From Cupriavidus sp. YR651 (GTDB lineage Bacteria > Pseudomonadota > Gammaproteobacteria > Burkholderiales > Burkholderiaceae), in assembly GCF_900101625.1 (NCBI RefSeq), contig NZ_FMYZ01000001.1, positions 590,304 through 654,303 on the forward strand: DNA of 64,000 nt, in the 5' to 3' direction. A program made the translations under genes and the position numbers. Shown piece by piece: positions 14,766 to 22,623 of the stretch. The stretch's first letter is position 1. Every line of letters starts with the position of its first letter. Below the pieces are notes generated by a model, which was not told the origin of the DNA, did not search any database, and was given only the letters and a program-made list of their open reading frames with translations.

Positions 14766-16907
14766 TTGCACATTTCCAAACTAACGCTCGTTAATTATCG
14801 AAATTTTGGTAACGCCTCCCTGCGATTCACCAAAGGCGTCAATACGATCATCGGCGAGAACGGCGCAGGGAAGACAAACGTCCTAAGAGCGATCAGGCTC
14901 ATGCTTGATGACAGCATGGTCCGAGCTTCCTACAGGCTCAATGAATCTGACTTCTACCGAGGACTTGGATCCTGGCGAGGCCATTGGATCATAATCAGCG
15001 TCGAGTTCGAGGAGATCAGCGCGGATGAAGCCATTCAAGCTCTCTTTTTACATGGCACGGGAGTCGGTCAGCCTGGCGGCGTGGTTGAGCGAGCAACTTA
15101 CAATTTGATATTTCGCCCGAATAAGCAGATCAGAATGAATCTCGCCGCTCTGGCGGATTTTGACGTTCCAGGCATGAACGCGATCCTTGATCGGGTTACA
15201 GTCGACGACTACGAAACGCTATTTACGGGAAAGAGCGTTGCCGATTTCTCGGATCCTGCTGTCTACCGACGCATTGTGGGAGACTTTGGCAGGGCTGTGT
15301 TCAGCCGCGAGATCGAGTTTCCGGAGCTAGGGACACGCATTCCGGGCACGCTGTCGGTCACCAAGGAAGTGTCGTTCACTTTCATTCAGGCTCTACGCGA
15401 TGTGGTATCCGAGTTCCACAACAACCGGACGAATCCGCTCCTTACACTGCTGAAAAGCAAAAGTGGACAACTCGATCCCGTGCAATTTCAGCCAGTCGTA
15501 GACCGCGCACGACAGCTAAACGCAGAGATTGAAAATCTGAGGGATGTGCTGACCGTCCGCTCTGACATCATGGAGACGATCCATGGCGCTTCTGGCCAGA
15601 CGTATTCCCCCTCCTTGCTAGCGATCAAGTCTGACCTACCGGATGAAGCGGACTTGCTATTTCAGTCGCTAAAACTCTTCGTCGGTGAGTTCGATGCGAG
15701 TCATGAGGGAAGCATTAACGAGCTCAGCCTTGGGGGAGCCAATCTCATTTTCCTCACGCTGAAGCTTCTCGAGTTCAAATACCAGCACGAACGCCAAGCG
15801 CTTGCGAACTTCCTGCTCATCGAGGAGCCAGAGGCGCATCTGCACACTCATGTGCAAAAGACGCTGTTCGATCGCATTGGATATGCCGGTGCGCAGATCA
15901 TCTACTCGACGCATTCAACGCACATCTCCGAGGTGAGCAACATCCAAAGCGTCAACATCCTAGGGCGCACCGGAACTGCTTGCGAAGCGTTCCAGCCGGC
16001 CGCAGGGCTCGCTGCCGATCAGGTGGGCAATGTTCAACGTTACCTCGATGCTGTTCGCAGCAACCTGCTCTTTGCAAAGAGCGTCCTTCTAGTAGAGGGA
16101 GACGCCGAAGAAATCCTTATCCCGTTGATGGTGAAGAAGGTTCTTGGAGTCAGCCTAGACGAGCTTGGAGTGAGTCTAGTCAACATCGGCAGTACCGGAT
16201 TTTCAAACGTATCCGCACTGTTCCATCAGACTAGAATACGTCGACGTTGTTCGATCATCACTGACCTCGATGCAGCATTTATGAACCCGCATCCATCGCC
16301 AGGCGACGATCCCGAAACATTAAAGTTCAAAAGCAAACTCTTAGGAGCCCAGACCTCCGGTGCAGCTCGCAAGATCGCACTCGACGCGCATACCGCCGAC
16401 AATGCATGGCTTAAGGCGTTTTATGCTGCCAATACGTTCGAGGTTGATTTCGTGGCATGCGGAAATACGGGACAAGTGGTTGCAACGGTCAATGATGTCT
16501 ATACGCAGGCAGCAACTCGCGCGCAATCCATAGCCGAGCTGAGCTCAGGAGATCCAGCTCAATTTGGAAGGCGCGTGCTCACCATGGCTAACTATGAAGG
16601 CAAGGGGTGGTTCGCGATTCTTCTCGGCAAGCGAGTAGATCACAAAACCGTGATCCCGCCCTACATCCGGCAAGCGATCATCTTCGCGCATGGCACGTTT
16701 TCCACCGAACTTATCTTCAGCATACTCAAGCACAGAGTGACACTGAACAACCCTGGCGGAGCCGCCACACCTCCAGAGCTGCAGCGCTATTGGGGACGTC
16801 TGCTTGAGTATCGTGCAGGCCGCGTTGACTTCAACACCATCAGAGCGGAGGCTGCGATAGGGCTCCCGGGCGATCAGATCCTAGCATTTTTGGGCGATCT
16901 GCCATGA
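14766..16907 (+). CDS. gajA: GajA-like OLD-family ATPase/TOPRIM endonuclease (Gabija)
   Basis: The 713-residue protein combines an ABC-type ATPase and a TOPRIM nuclease, the architecture of Gabija GajA, which nicks phage DNA when nucleotide is depleted. Visible motifs are Walker A GENGAGKT (30-37), a signature-like NELSLGGANL, Walker B LLIEEPEAHLH (Glu353/354), IIYSTHSTHISEV, then TOPRIM LLVEGDAEE (Glu444) and SIITDLDAAF (Asp500, Asp502). The start is unusual: no ATG fits, but a TTG at 14766 follows GGAGG by 5 bp and gives a natural LHISKLTLVNYRNFG start. ATG at 14640 would add 42 unrelated residues. The stop overlaps the gajB start (ATGA). The founder GajA is about 578 residues, so this one is clearly longer. 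A generic class 2 OLD nuclease is the alternative name. Confidence 0.88.
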   Translation: MHISKLTLVNYRNFGNASLRFTKGVNTIIGENGAGKTNVLRAIRLMLDDSMVRASYRLNESDFYRGLGSWRGHWIIISVEFEEISADEAIQALFLHGTGVGQPGGVVERATYNLIFRPNKQIRMNLAALADFDVPGMNAILDRVTVDDYETLFTGKSVADFSDPAVYRRIVGDFGRAVFSREIEFPELGTRIPGTLSVTKEVSFTFIQALRDVVSEFHNNRTNPLLTLLKSKSGQLDPVQFQPVVDRARQLNAEIENLRDVLTVRSDIMETIHGASGQTYSPSLLAIKSDLPDEADLLFQSLKLFVGEFDASHEGSINELSLGGANLIFLTLKLLEFKYQHERQALANFLLIEEPEAHLHTHVQKTLFDRIGYAGAQIIYSTHSTHISEVSNIQSVNILGRTGTACEAFQPAAGLAADQVGNVQRYLDAVRSNLLFAKSVLLVEGDAEEILIPLMVKKVLGVSLDELGVSLVNIGSTGFSNVSALFHQTRIRRRCSIITDLDAAFMNPHPSPGDDPETLKFKSKLLGAQTSGAARKIALDAHTADNAWLKAFYAANTFEVDFVACGNTGQVVATVNDVYTQAATRAQSIAELSSGDPAQFGRRVLTMANYEGKGWFAILLGKRVDHKTVIPPYIRQAIIFAHGTFSTELIFSILKHRVTLNNPGGAATPPELQRYWGRLLEYRAGRVDFNTIRAEAAIGLPGDQILAFLGDLP

Positions 16908-18706
16908 CCTTCGTATGGACTCAGACCGAGCTGAACGATGAGCAGTCGCAGGCTGTACGCGAGGAGAACAGCGTGTTCCTGATCGCATGCCCGGGCAGCG
17001 GAAAGACCAGAACACTTACCTATAAGATTGCCTATGAGCTCTCACGCCTGCAAAGCAAGCGGCAGTTTATCGTGGCCCTCACTTATACGCACCGAGCGGC
17101 CGACGAGATTCATGAACGGATCGAAGGGCTTGGCGTGGACACATCGCAGCTATGGATTGGGACAATCCACTCCTTCTGCTTGGAATGGATTCTGAAGCCC
17201 TACGGTATTTATGAACCAGCCTTAGCACGTGGCTTCCGGATCATTGACGGCCATGAGCAAGAGCGGCTACTGGAAGATCTATGCCGCACGCAGCGAGGAA
17301 TTACTTATTGGGACTGTGATTACTATTTCACCGATGAAGGGTATGTCTTAGGGTGCAGAGACCAAAGCAAACACGAACGTCTTCATGCGATTTTCTCTCT
17401 GTACTTCCGCCACCTGTCAGATAACAGGCAGATTGACTTTGAACAGATCCTCTTCTATGCGTCGCGCCTGATTCAAAGCCAACCACAGATTTCTAAGGTT
17501 TTGGCAAACATCTTCCCGTGGATACTGATCGACGAGTATCAGGACACGAAAAGGATTCAATACTCCATCGTTGCCGCCATCGCGAGGGCTGGAGCTGAGC
17601 GATCAAAGCTGTTTGTTGTGGGCGACCCTAACCAAGCAATCTTTGGCTCGCTAGGTGGCTTCGCGATGCCAGTTGCCGAGTTACGGCAGCTGTGCGGTGT
17701 CCGAATGGACGAGCGTGTGCTGTCTGAAAACTATCGATCTACGGACCGGCTAATCAGATATTTCTCGAATTTCACTGTGTATCCAACCGGAATTCGAGGG
17801 GCCTCATTCGACCGAGCGTTCCCAAGCCGTATCAGCTACAACACCAATTTGGAGAGAGACCAGCTCGAAGCTGAGCTTGTGAGACTGATCAGGCTAAGCA
17901 CCGCTCAGGGCTTTGCTGCGGAACAGATCTGTGTTGTTGCGCCATGGTGGATTTTGTTGGCCGGAGTGACACGCCGACTGGCAGGTGCTTTACCTGAGTA
18001 TCAATTCGACGGCCCAGGCATGATCCCATTCAGCCGGGATCAGGAGAACTTCTGGTACCGGTTGTCGCGGATCGCACTCACGGATGCATCTCCCTCGCAA
18101 CATGTGCGGCGCATGCGGTGGGCGACAGAGGTAATTAAAGACCTTGGCAATGAAGGGATCGACACTCGGATGCTAACTGCCAAGCTGCTACTTCGGGAAA
18201 GCAACTCCATCCATCTGAATCAGCTTGACGGCCTGCAATATCTTAGAGAGTACTTCACCTCATTGATGGATCGCCTCGGTGTCGATTGGCAGTCTCACAG
18301 GTTGCTCTCAGAGCATCACCAAGCATTCTTCGACAGTTCTGCCGCGAAGATCGCGCGACTACGGAGGGAGGGTGCCGCGTACATCGGAGGCATCGACTTC
18401 TTCCGCAAAGTCTTCCAGCACCGGAGTGGTATCACTGTCAACACAATCCATGGTGTCAAGGGTGCCGAGTTCGACGTGGTAATAGCCTTCGGGCTGCTGC
18501 AGGGAATGGTCCCCCATTTCAGCGAAGAAGCGGACGCAGACGAAGGAATCAGCAGCGCCCGAAAGTTGCTCTACGTCGTGGGCTCTCGCGCGCGCAAACA
18601 TCTACATCTGATATCGGAGCGTCAGCGCTTGAGGGGCGGCGGGCGGGGCCCGTACGCAGCAACGGATGTGCTTGCCGCATGCGTGTTCGATTACGACGTC
18701 GTGTAG
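16904..18706 (+). CDS. gajB: GajB-like UvrD/PcrA-family helicase (Gabija)
   Basis: The 600-residue superfamily 1 helicase begins in an ATGA overlap with gajA, so the two are made together. Motif I CPGSGKTRT has Lys34. Motif Ia-like ALTYTHRAADEIHER and IGTIHSF follow. Motif II is ILIDEYQDTKRIQY (Asp210, Glu211), motif III FVVGDPNQAIFGSLGG, motif IV LSENYRSTDRLIRYF, motif V VNTIHGVKGAEFDVV and motif VI KLLYVVGSRARKHLHL. All helicase residues are in place. In Gabija the helicase partner senses DNA ends and activates the GajA complex. The founder GajB is about 494 residues, so this is a longer version, with the extra length in the inserted 1B/2B-like regions. Its composition is lower in GC than the host core genes. 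Confidence 0.9.
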   Translation: MTFVWTQTELNDEQSQAVREENSVFLIACPGSGKTRTLTYKIAYELSRLQSKRQFIVALTYTHRAADEIHERIEGLGVDTSQLWIGTIHSFCLEWILKPYGIYEPALARGFRIIDGHEQERLLEDLCRTQRGITYWDCDYYFTDEGYVLGCRDQSKHERLHAIFSLYFRHLSDNRQIDFEQILFYASRLIQSQPQISKVLANIFPWILIDEYQDTKRIQYSIVAAIARAGAERSKLFVVGDPNQAIFGSLGGFAMPVAELRQLCGVRMDERVLSENYRSTDRLIRYFSNFTVYPTGIRGASFDRAFPSRISYNTNLERDQLEAELVRLIRLSTAQGFAAEQICVVAPWWILLAGVTRRLAGALPEYQFDGPGMIPFSRDQENFWYRLSRIALTDASPSQHVRRMRWATEVIKDLGNEGIDTRMLTAKLLLRESNSIHLNQLDGLQYLREYFTSLMDRLGVDWQSHRLLSEHHQAFFDSSAAKIARLRREGAAYIGGIDFFRKVFQHRSGITVNTIHGVKGAEFDVVIAFGLLQGMVPHFSEEADADEGISSARKLLYVVGSRARKHLHLISERQRLRGGGRGPYAATDVLAACVFDYDVV

Positions 18707-18726
18707 CTTGGCGCAACGATAGGCCC

Positions 18727-18742
18727 TCACATGTGAAACGCG
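18727..18742. repeat. 16-bp element with a near-copy upstream of alpA
   Basis: TCACATGTGAAACGCG here matches TCACATGCGACACGCG at 8545-8560 at 14 of 16 positions. The first ten bases here form a perfect palindrome (TCACATGTGA). One copy is upstream of alpA, the other just after gajB. A shared operator is possible. Confidence 0.35.
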
Positions 18743-18877
18743 CATTGTGTTGGTGCGGTCGACAATGTGCGGCGACGGCACACAGAGAGCACGCACAACG
18801 CCGAGACCTGACTGCTGCGCCGCCGCCCGACAAACCGTGACGCTCCGCGGCTTACCAAGCGCCCTTCTGCCTTTTTA

Positions 18878-18897
18878 GGGTATGCAATGGGGTATGC
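18878..18897 (+). repeat. GGGTATGC repeats, putative right integrase arm sites
   Basis: GGGTATGC at 18878-18885 and GGGGTATGC at 18889-18897 repeat the motif found four times at the left end (5216-5257). They lie 60-80 bp inside the attR core, as expected for integrase arm sites. Confidence 0.55.
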
Positions 18898-18957
18898 ACG
18901 ATCTAATAAACTTATAAGTCATTGATTTATATAGATCATTATGCATCGATTCGGTCG

Positions 18958-18972
18958 CTGTACCACCACCAG
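18958..18972 (+). other. attR core (imperfect copy of the tRNA-Val 3' end)
   Basis: CTGTACCACCACCAG repeats the tRNA 3' end (5088-5103) with one C missing, and the following bases (AATTTGGTAGCAAAA) keep some likeness to the left side (TATAATGGTTAGCAA). This marks the right edge of the integrated element, 251 bp after the gajB stop. Confidence 0.65.
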
Positions 18973-18990
18973 AATTTGGTAGCAAAAATC

Positions 18991-19026
18991 AACGGCTTAC
19001 AAGGTTCGCGCCTCGTAGGCCGTTTT
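18991..19026 (+). terminator. Terminator-like hairpin just outside attR
   Basis: AACGGCTTACAAGG (18991-19004) and CCTCGTAGGCCGTT (19011-19024) pair over 13 of 14 positions (one G-T wobble, one mismatch) around a 6-nt loop and run into a short T run. It may be the original terminator displaced from the tRNA by the insertion. The rest of 18707-19491 shows no gene that I can support. Confidence 0.5.
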
Positions 19027-19491
19027 GCTATTCTGACCTTTCGCATCGCTCCCGCGTCCACGTTCCCGGCATACCCCCCTCTCGCTGCCCGCCTGCATCC
19101 GCTCCGGCTTCGGCAGGGTGGACGCAATCTTTTCCGTTTCCCTTACTGCCTCCAGCCGTACGTTTGCTGGAGCGCGGCTGTCTGATGTGATCTCGCTGAT
19201 GAGCCGGGAGCGCCATACGCGCGTTTCGGCTCTCAGGGCGATGCGTACCACCGTGCGACTCCTGCGCGACGCACGCCCACTTCCGGCCCACTGTCCTCCC
19301 GCCCCCTAGTTCCCTCCGCTCTGCGTGTTGGCGCGGCTGGGATGGGACGGCCAGCCCGCTACAAAAGCGGATTTATCGACACTTGGCATCAAATGCAAAG
19401 CCACGGGCAGCCCATGCAAAGTTGTGCCTTGTCGCTATGCCTATCTTGGGTAGTGAGTTTGTTGGATTCAGATGCAATAAACGAACACACC

Positions 19492-19684
19492 ATGAAAAGG
19501 ATCATTATCGCTGCACTCATCGCGGCCTCTACCCTCTACCCTCGCTCCTGCCGCGCATGCGGCCTCTACCTTCGGTGCCAACTTCAAATGCGTGGATTTG
19601 ACTGAACATGCCGAAAGAATCGACTCCAGGAACATCGCAATGGGTGCGTTTATTGCCGGTTACGCATCCGACTTCCCCTCTTGA
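19492..19684 (+). pseudogene. Small exported protein gene broken by a 7-bp tandem duplication
   Basis: The ATG at 19492 opens a signal peptide (MKRIIIAALIAAS), but the frame then turns into nonsense and stops early. The cause is visible: TACCCTC is present twice in a row (19530-19536 and 19537-19543). Removing one copy restores a 61-residue protein with a complete signal peptide (ASTLAPAAHA, cleavage at AHA-A), a mature part STFGANFKCVDLTEHAERID and an end at TGA 19682-19684. The short mature part may itself be a truncated remnant. The function is unknown. Because a tandem 7-bp unit can be lost by slippage, reversible on/off switching is possible, although a simple decaying gene is the more cautious reading. 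Confidence 0.6.
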
Positions 19685-19702
19685 TTCTCTGAGTATCTGA
19701 AA

Positions 19703-19834
19703 ATGAAACGGATTATCGCCAGCGCGCTCGCCCCTTTGGCCCTCTGTCTTTCCGCCACCGCCGCGCTTGCCTTTCTGACTCTCTGCCTTTTGGCTACCGC
19801 TGTTTTATTCGGATACTTCGAATTTCAAAAGTGA
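19703..19834 (+). CDS. Tiny hydrophobic peptide of 43 residues
   Basis: A 43-residue frame starts at ATG 19703 with MKRIIASALAPLALCLSATA and continues with a second hydrophobic segment ending in VLFGYFEFQK. Its first residues resemble the signal peptide of the broken gene just upstream (MKRIIIAALIAAS), so the two may come from an old duplication. It could be a secreted or single-span membrane peptide, or a degraded gene. There is no strong ribosome-binding site, and only CTGAAA precedes the ATG. A perfect hairpin (CAGAATCG-AAC-CGATTCTG, 19847-19865) follows just after its stop. I give it low confidence as a real gene. Confidence 0.3.
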   Translation: MKRIIASALAPLALCLSATAALAFLTLCLLATAVLFGYFEFQK

Positions 19835-19846
19835 TTGCCACGTACA

Positions 19847-19865
19847 CAGAATCGAACCGATTCTG
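19847..19865. repeat. Perfect 8-bp hairpin
   Basis: CAGAATCG (19847-19854) and CGATTCTG (19858-19865) are inverted copies around AAC. There is no T run after it, so a simple terminator is unlikely. It lies 44 bp before the next gene and could be an operator or an mRNA structure. Confidence 0.4.
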
Positions 19866-19908
19866 AGTGGCAACCAGATCAAACGCAATATCGAGATCGA
19901 GTTTAATT

Positions 19909-20235
19909 ATGCTTGGATTGTTCAAGAAAAAGCCTGCCAACATTCACGATTTGCCCTTTGGTGAAAAGAACCAAGGGGAAATCCGCGAACTTGCAGAAAG
20001 TTTGGCGAACCAAATCCGGATCATTGTGTATGAAGATGTTCCCGGCTCAAGTCGCGAGCATGATAAACGCACATTTCACAAGATCGAAGATGCGGCATTC
20101 GAGATTAGCAGCAGCATGTTCGATCGCGTCAAGATCTGGAATGCCGTGGAGGGCGTTGACAGGGACGCATACGATAACCTTATCGCTGCGATCCAAAACC
20201 TGGGGCGCAACAACCGCGTCGCATCGATCATCTAG
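19909..20235 (+). CDS. Unknown cytoplasmic protein of 108 residues
   Basis: The start at 19909 gives MLGLFKKKPANIHDLPFGEK, a basic N terminus without a signal peptide. The remainder looks like a compact alpha/beta domain with charged helices: EIRELAESLANQIRIIVYED, HDKRTFHKIEDAAFEISSSM and AVEGVDRDAYDNLIAAIQNL. No catalytic motif or known family is recognised. The frame is open upstream to 19867, but that extension covers the hairpin downstream region and is less likely. The gene sits between the debris outside attR and the convergent rhodanese gene. Its composition is less GC-rich than the core, so it may be a remnant of an earlier insertion at this tRNA hotspot. Confidence 0.6.
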   Translation: MLGLFKKKPANIHDLPFGEKNQGEIRELAESLANQIRIIVYEDVPGSSREHDKRTFHKIEDAAFEISSSMFDRVKIWNAVEGVDRDAYDNLIAAIQNLGRNNRVASII

Positions 20236-20306
20236 CAACAGGCGCGGCATTCCTGCCTGTCGCACGTGGCGGGGCCGCTTCCCCGCCTCCCCCGCCCCGC
20301 CCTCGC

Positions 20307-21917
20307 TCAAACCACCCCAAAGAAATGCGTCTGGTCCCGTTCGAGCTGGGCGATCAGTCCGAATTCCCAATCCAGATAAGCCTGCATCGCCGCTGTCGCG
20401 TTGTCGGTGCCCTCGTAGGGGCGACGATAGCGATCCGTGCGCGGCACGGCCAGGTGTGTCTCGCCCTGCTCCAGCAGCAGGCCAGCCTCGATCCACGCGG
20501 CGGTGCCGCCTTCCAGCACCACAACCTCCGCCGACGTCAGCCGCTTCAGGTCCGCTGCGGCAAACCGCGCCAGCTGGCTCGTTCCGCAAGTCAGCACGTA
20601 ACGCTTCGCCGATGGAATATTCGCCAGCGCCTGCTCCAGTTGCGCGCGGATGACGAACCAGGCGCCCGGGATATGCCGCTTCACGTAGTTCGCACTCGCG
20701 GTGACGTCCAGCACGGCGATCTCGTCTTTCCCCGCCTCCGCCAGCCAATCGGCCAGCGTCGCCGGCGATACCGTTGCCACCGGTGCAGACTCCGGCACCG
20801 GCACGCTCGTCGCGCCACGCTCGCTTCGCCCGGCGTCGGGTACCGGATCGACGACCGCCACATCCCAGCCCATCTGCGCCAGCCACGACGCCGTCATGTC
20901 CGCGCGTACGCCGTCGTCGTCGGCCAGCACGATGCGGGCGCCACGCACCGGCGCGACATGGTCGGTCTCCTGCACCAGCTGGCCCCCGGGCGCGTTGGTG
21001 AAGCCCGGCAGGTGGCCATCGGCAAACTCCTCCGGCGTACGGACATCGAACCGAAACAGCGTGCGCCCCGCTTCCTGCAACGATTCCACCGCGTCATGGG
21101 CAATGCGCCGCACCCCGGCACGCGCCGCGATTTCGCGTGCGCCGCTGCGCGCGAGATCGCGATTGGCGGCGTCGACCACGGCCGGCGCGCGGCGACTGGC
21201 CCCGTGGTCCAGCACCTGCCCGGCCAGCGTCCAGCCAATCGTCCCGTTGCGCAGCGCCGCCACCGGGTTCGGAATGCCCGCATTGATCAGCGATTGCGTG
21301 CCGATGATGCTGCGCGTACGGCCCGCGCAATTGACGATGACCCGCGTCTTCGGGTCCGGCGCCAGCTCGCGCACGCGCAACACCAGCTCCGCGCCGGGCA
21401 CGCTCGTGGCTGTGGGAATGCTCATGGTCTGGTATTCGTCAAAGCGGCGCGCGTCGACGATCACCACATCGGCCTTGGCGTCGATCAGCGCCTGCACCGC
21501 CTGCGCCGGCAGGGAAGGCGTATGACGCTTGGCCTCCACCAGCTCGCCGAATGATTTGCTCGGCACGTTGACGTCGCGGAACACTTCGCCGCCCGCCGCG
21601 ATCCATGCGGCCAGCCCACCGTCCAGCAGCGAAACCTCCGTATAGCCCAACTCACGCAGCACGGCAGCCGCGCGCGGCGCCAGGTCCACGCCATCGTGCT
21701 CGCCATAGACCACGATCCGCGTATCGCGGCGCGGGATGCGCGACCACGCTTGCAGTTCCAGCTTCGACAGCGGGAAATTCGTCGCCCACAGCGGATGCTG
21801 CTGCGCGAACGGGTCTTCCTCGCGCACGTCGATCAGTGCGATCTCGGTGCGGTCCAGCAATGCCTGGCGCACCGCCAGGCTCGTCGTGGTCGGGAATGCT
21901 TGATGGAAATCGGTCAT
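20307..21917 (-). CDS. Four-domain rhodanese-like sulfurtransferase
   Basis: The 536-residue cytoplasmic protein consists of four rhodanese-like domains in a row. Only domains 2 and 4 keep a Cys at the active-site loop: VIVNCAGRTRS (a proper C-x5 loop) and YVLTCGTSQLARF. Domain 1 has VVYGEHDGVD and domain 3 has IVLADDDGVRAD at the equivalent place, so both are inactive by sequence. Such proteins move sulfane sulfur between donors and acceptors such as cyanide, thiols or sulfite. The chosen start at 21917 (MTDFHQAFPTTTS) overlaps the stop of the cysteine-dioxygenase-like gene (ATGA), so the two are translationally coupled. This links the rhodanese to oxidation of cysteine or another thiol in a sulfur-scavenging locus. 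Confidence 0.85.
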   Translation of the reverse strand: MTDFHQAFPTTTSLAVRQALLDRTEIALIDVREEDPFAQQHPLWATNFPLSKLELQAWSRIPRRDTRIVVYGEHDGVDLAPRAAAVLRELGYTEVSLLDGGLAAWIAAGGEVFRDVNVPSKSFGELVEAKRHTPSLPAQAVQALIDAKADVVIVDARRFDEYQTMSIPTATSVPGAELVLRVRELAPDPKTRVIVNCAGRTRSIIGTQSLINAGIPNPVAALRNGTIGWTLAGQVLDHGASRRAPAVVDAANRDLARSGAREIAARAGVRRIAHDAVESLQEAGRTLFRFDVRTPEEFADGHLPGFTNAPGGQLVQETDHVAPVRGARIVLADDDGVRADMTASWLAQMGWDVAVVDPVPDAGRSERGATSVPVPESAPVATVSPATLADWLAEAGKDEIAVLDVTASANYVKRHIPGAWFVIRAQLEQALANIPSAKRYVLTCGTSQLARFAAADLKRLTSAEVVVLEGGTAAWIEAGLLLEQGETHLAVPRTDRYRRPYEGTDNATAAMQAYLDWEFGLIAQLERDQTHFFGVV

Positions 21918-22537
21918 GACGCTGCAGGGTCCTTCGATCGGTCCCATGGGTTGGGGAGTGTCTGGTTGGAATAGCCGGAGATGAACGCCTTGCGGCCGCC
22001 CTCTTCCGGATACACATGGCGACGTACCGCGCCGATATTGGCGCCGTACACATGGATGCTGATCGACACGCGGTCGTCATAGGCGTTGTGCACACGATGG
22101 ATATCGCCCACCGTCGGCGATACGGCCTCGACGTGCCCTGGTTCGAGGCGAATCGGCTCGCCCTGCGGACGCGGCTTGCCGTCGGCATCGAGCGCAAACG
22201 GCTGCGAATACTCCGCGCCGCGCAGCATGCCGATCAGCCCCCACACGGTGTGGTCGTGGATTGGCGTGCGCTGCCCCGGGCCCCAGACAAAGCTGACGAC
22301 CGAGAAACGCTCTGCGGAATCGCAATGCAGCAGCACCTGCTGGTAGTACTCCGGGTGCGGTTGGGCAAAGGCATCGGGCAGCCAGTCGTCACGGGCAACC
22401 AGTCGCGCAAGCAGCGCGCCGCCTTCGGCAAGAATCCGGGATTCGTCGGGCTGCTGGTGGAGCAACGCGGACAAGCCGGTAATGAACTCGCGCAGCGGCG
22501 TCAGCGAGCCCTTGGTGTCGGGCAGGGAATCGTGCAT
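21914..22537 (-). CDS. Cysteine-dioxygenase-type thiol dioxygenase (cupin)
   Basis: The 207-residue non-heme iron enzyme has the cupin fold of thiol dioxygenases, which add O2 to a thiol to form a sulfinate. The metal-binding core is visible: QRTPIHDHTVWGLIGMLRGA gives two of the three His ligands (HDH), and DIHRVHNAYDDRVSISIHVY provides the third His (the HRVHN turn). The substrate may be cysteine or a relative such as 3-mercaptopropionate; sequence alone cannot tell. The start at 22537 follows AGGAGA and gives MHDSLPDTKGSL. The stop overlaps the rhodanese start. Its position between the flavoprotein and rhodanese genes supports a role in oxidising organic sulfur. Confidence 0.85.
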   Translation of the reverse strand: MHDSLPDTKGSLTPLREFITGLSALLHQQPDESRILAEGGALLARLVARDDWLPDAFAQPHPEYYQQVLLHCDSAERFSVVSFVWGPGQRTPIHDHTVWGLIGMLRGAEYSQPFALDADGKPRPQGEPIRLEPGHVEAVSPTVGDIHRVHNAYDDRVSISIHVYGANIGAVRRHVYPEEGGRKAFISGYSNQTLPNPWDRSKDPAAS

Positions 22538-22623
22538 CCCAGTCTCCTGATGGATCGTCCGGCCGTCTGATCGCGGCCGGTGGCCACAAACATAGCATGA
22601 AGCCTGCGGGCCGTTTGGCAGGG

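Larger units (their letters stand above)
5088..18972. mobile_element. P4-like satellite prophage integrated at tRNA-Val, carrying a Gabija-type defence pair
   Basis: The ~13.9 kb block is bounded by the 3' end of tRNA-Val (5088-5103) and an imperfect copy of it (18958-18972). It encodes a P4-type integrase next to the tRNA, AlpA-type regulators, a coiled-coil protein, two Ogr/Delta zinc-finger activators, an Ash-like frame, a large primase-helicase and a Gabija pair. No capsid, tail, portal, terminase or lysis gene is present, which fits a satellite that depends on a helper phage rather than a full prophage. P4 itself is about 11.6 kb. Base composition drops inside the element: one sampled row in gajB (17281-17340) is 28/60 GC, against 45/60 in a row of the ABC ATPase gene (27541-27600). 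That the element is still mobile is inference. Confidence 0.8.

Noticed and set aside
5028-18972. Full prophage or conjugative element
   Set aside because: No capsid, terminase, portal, tail, relaxase, mating-pair or transposase gene is seen, so satellite is the better reading.
19342-19605. Plus-strand frame reading into the broken exported gene
   Set aside because: The first part has no coding character. Only the part from 19492 is a gene remnant.
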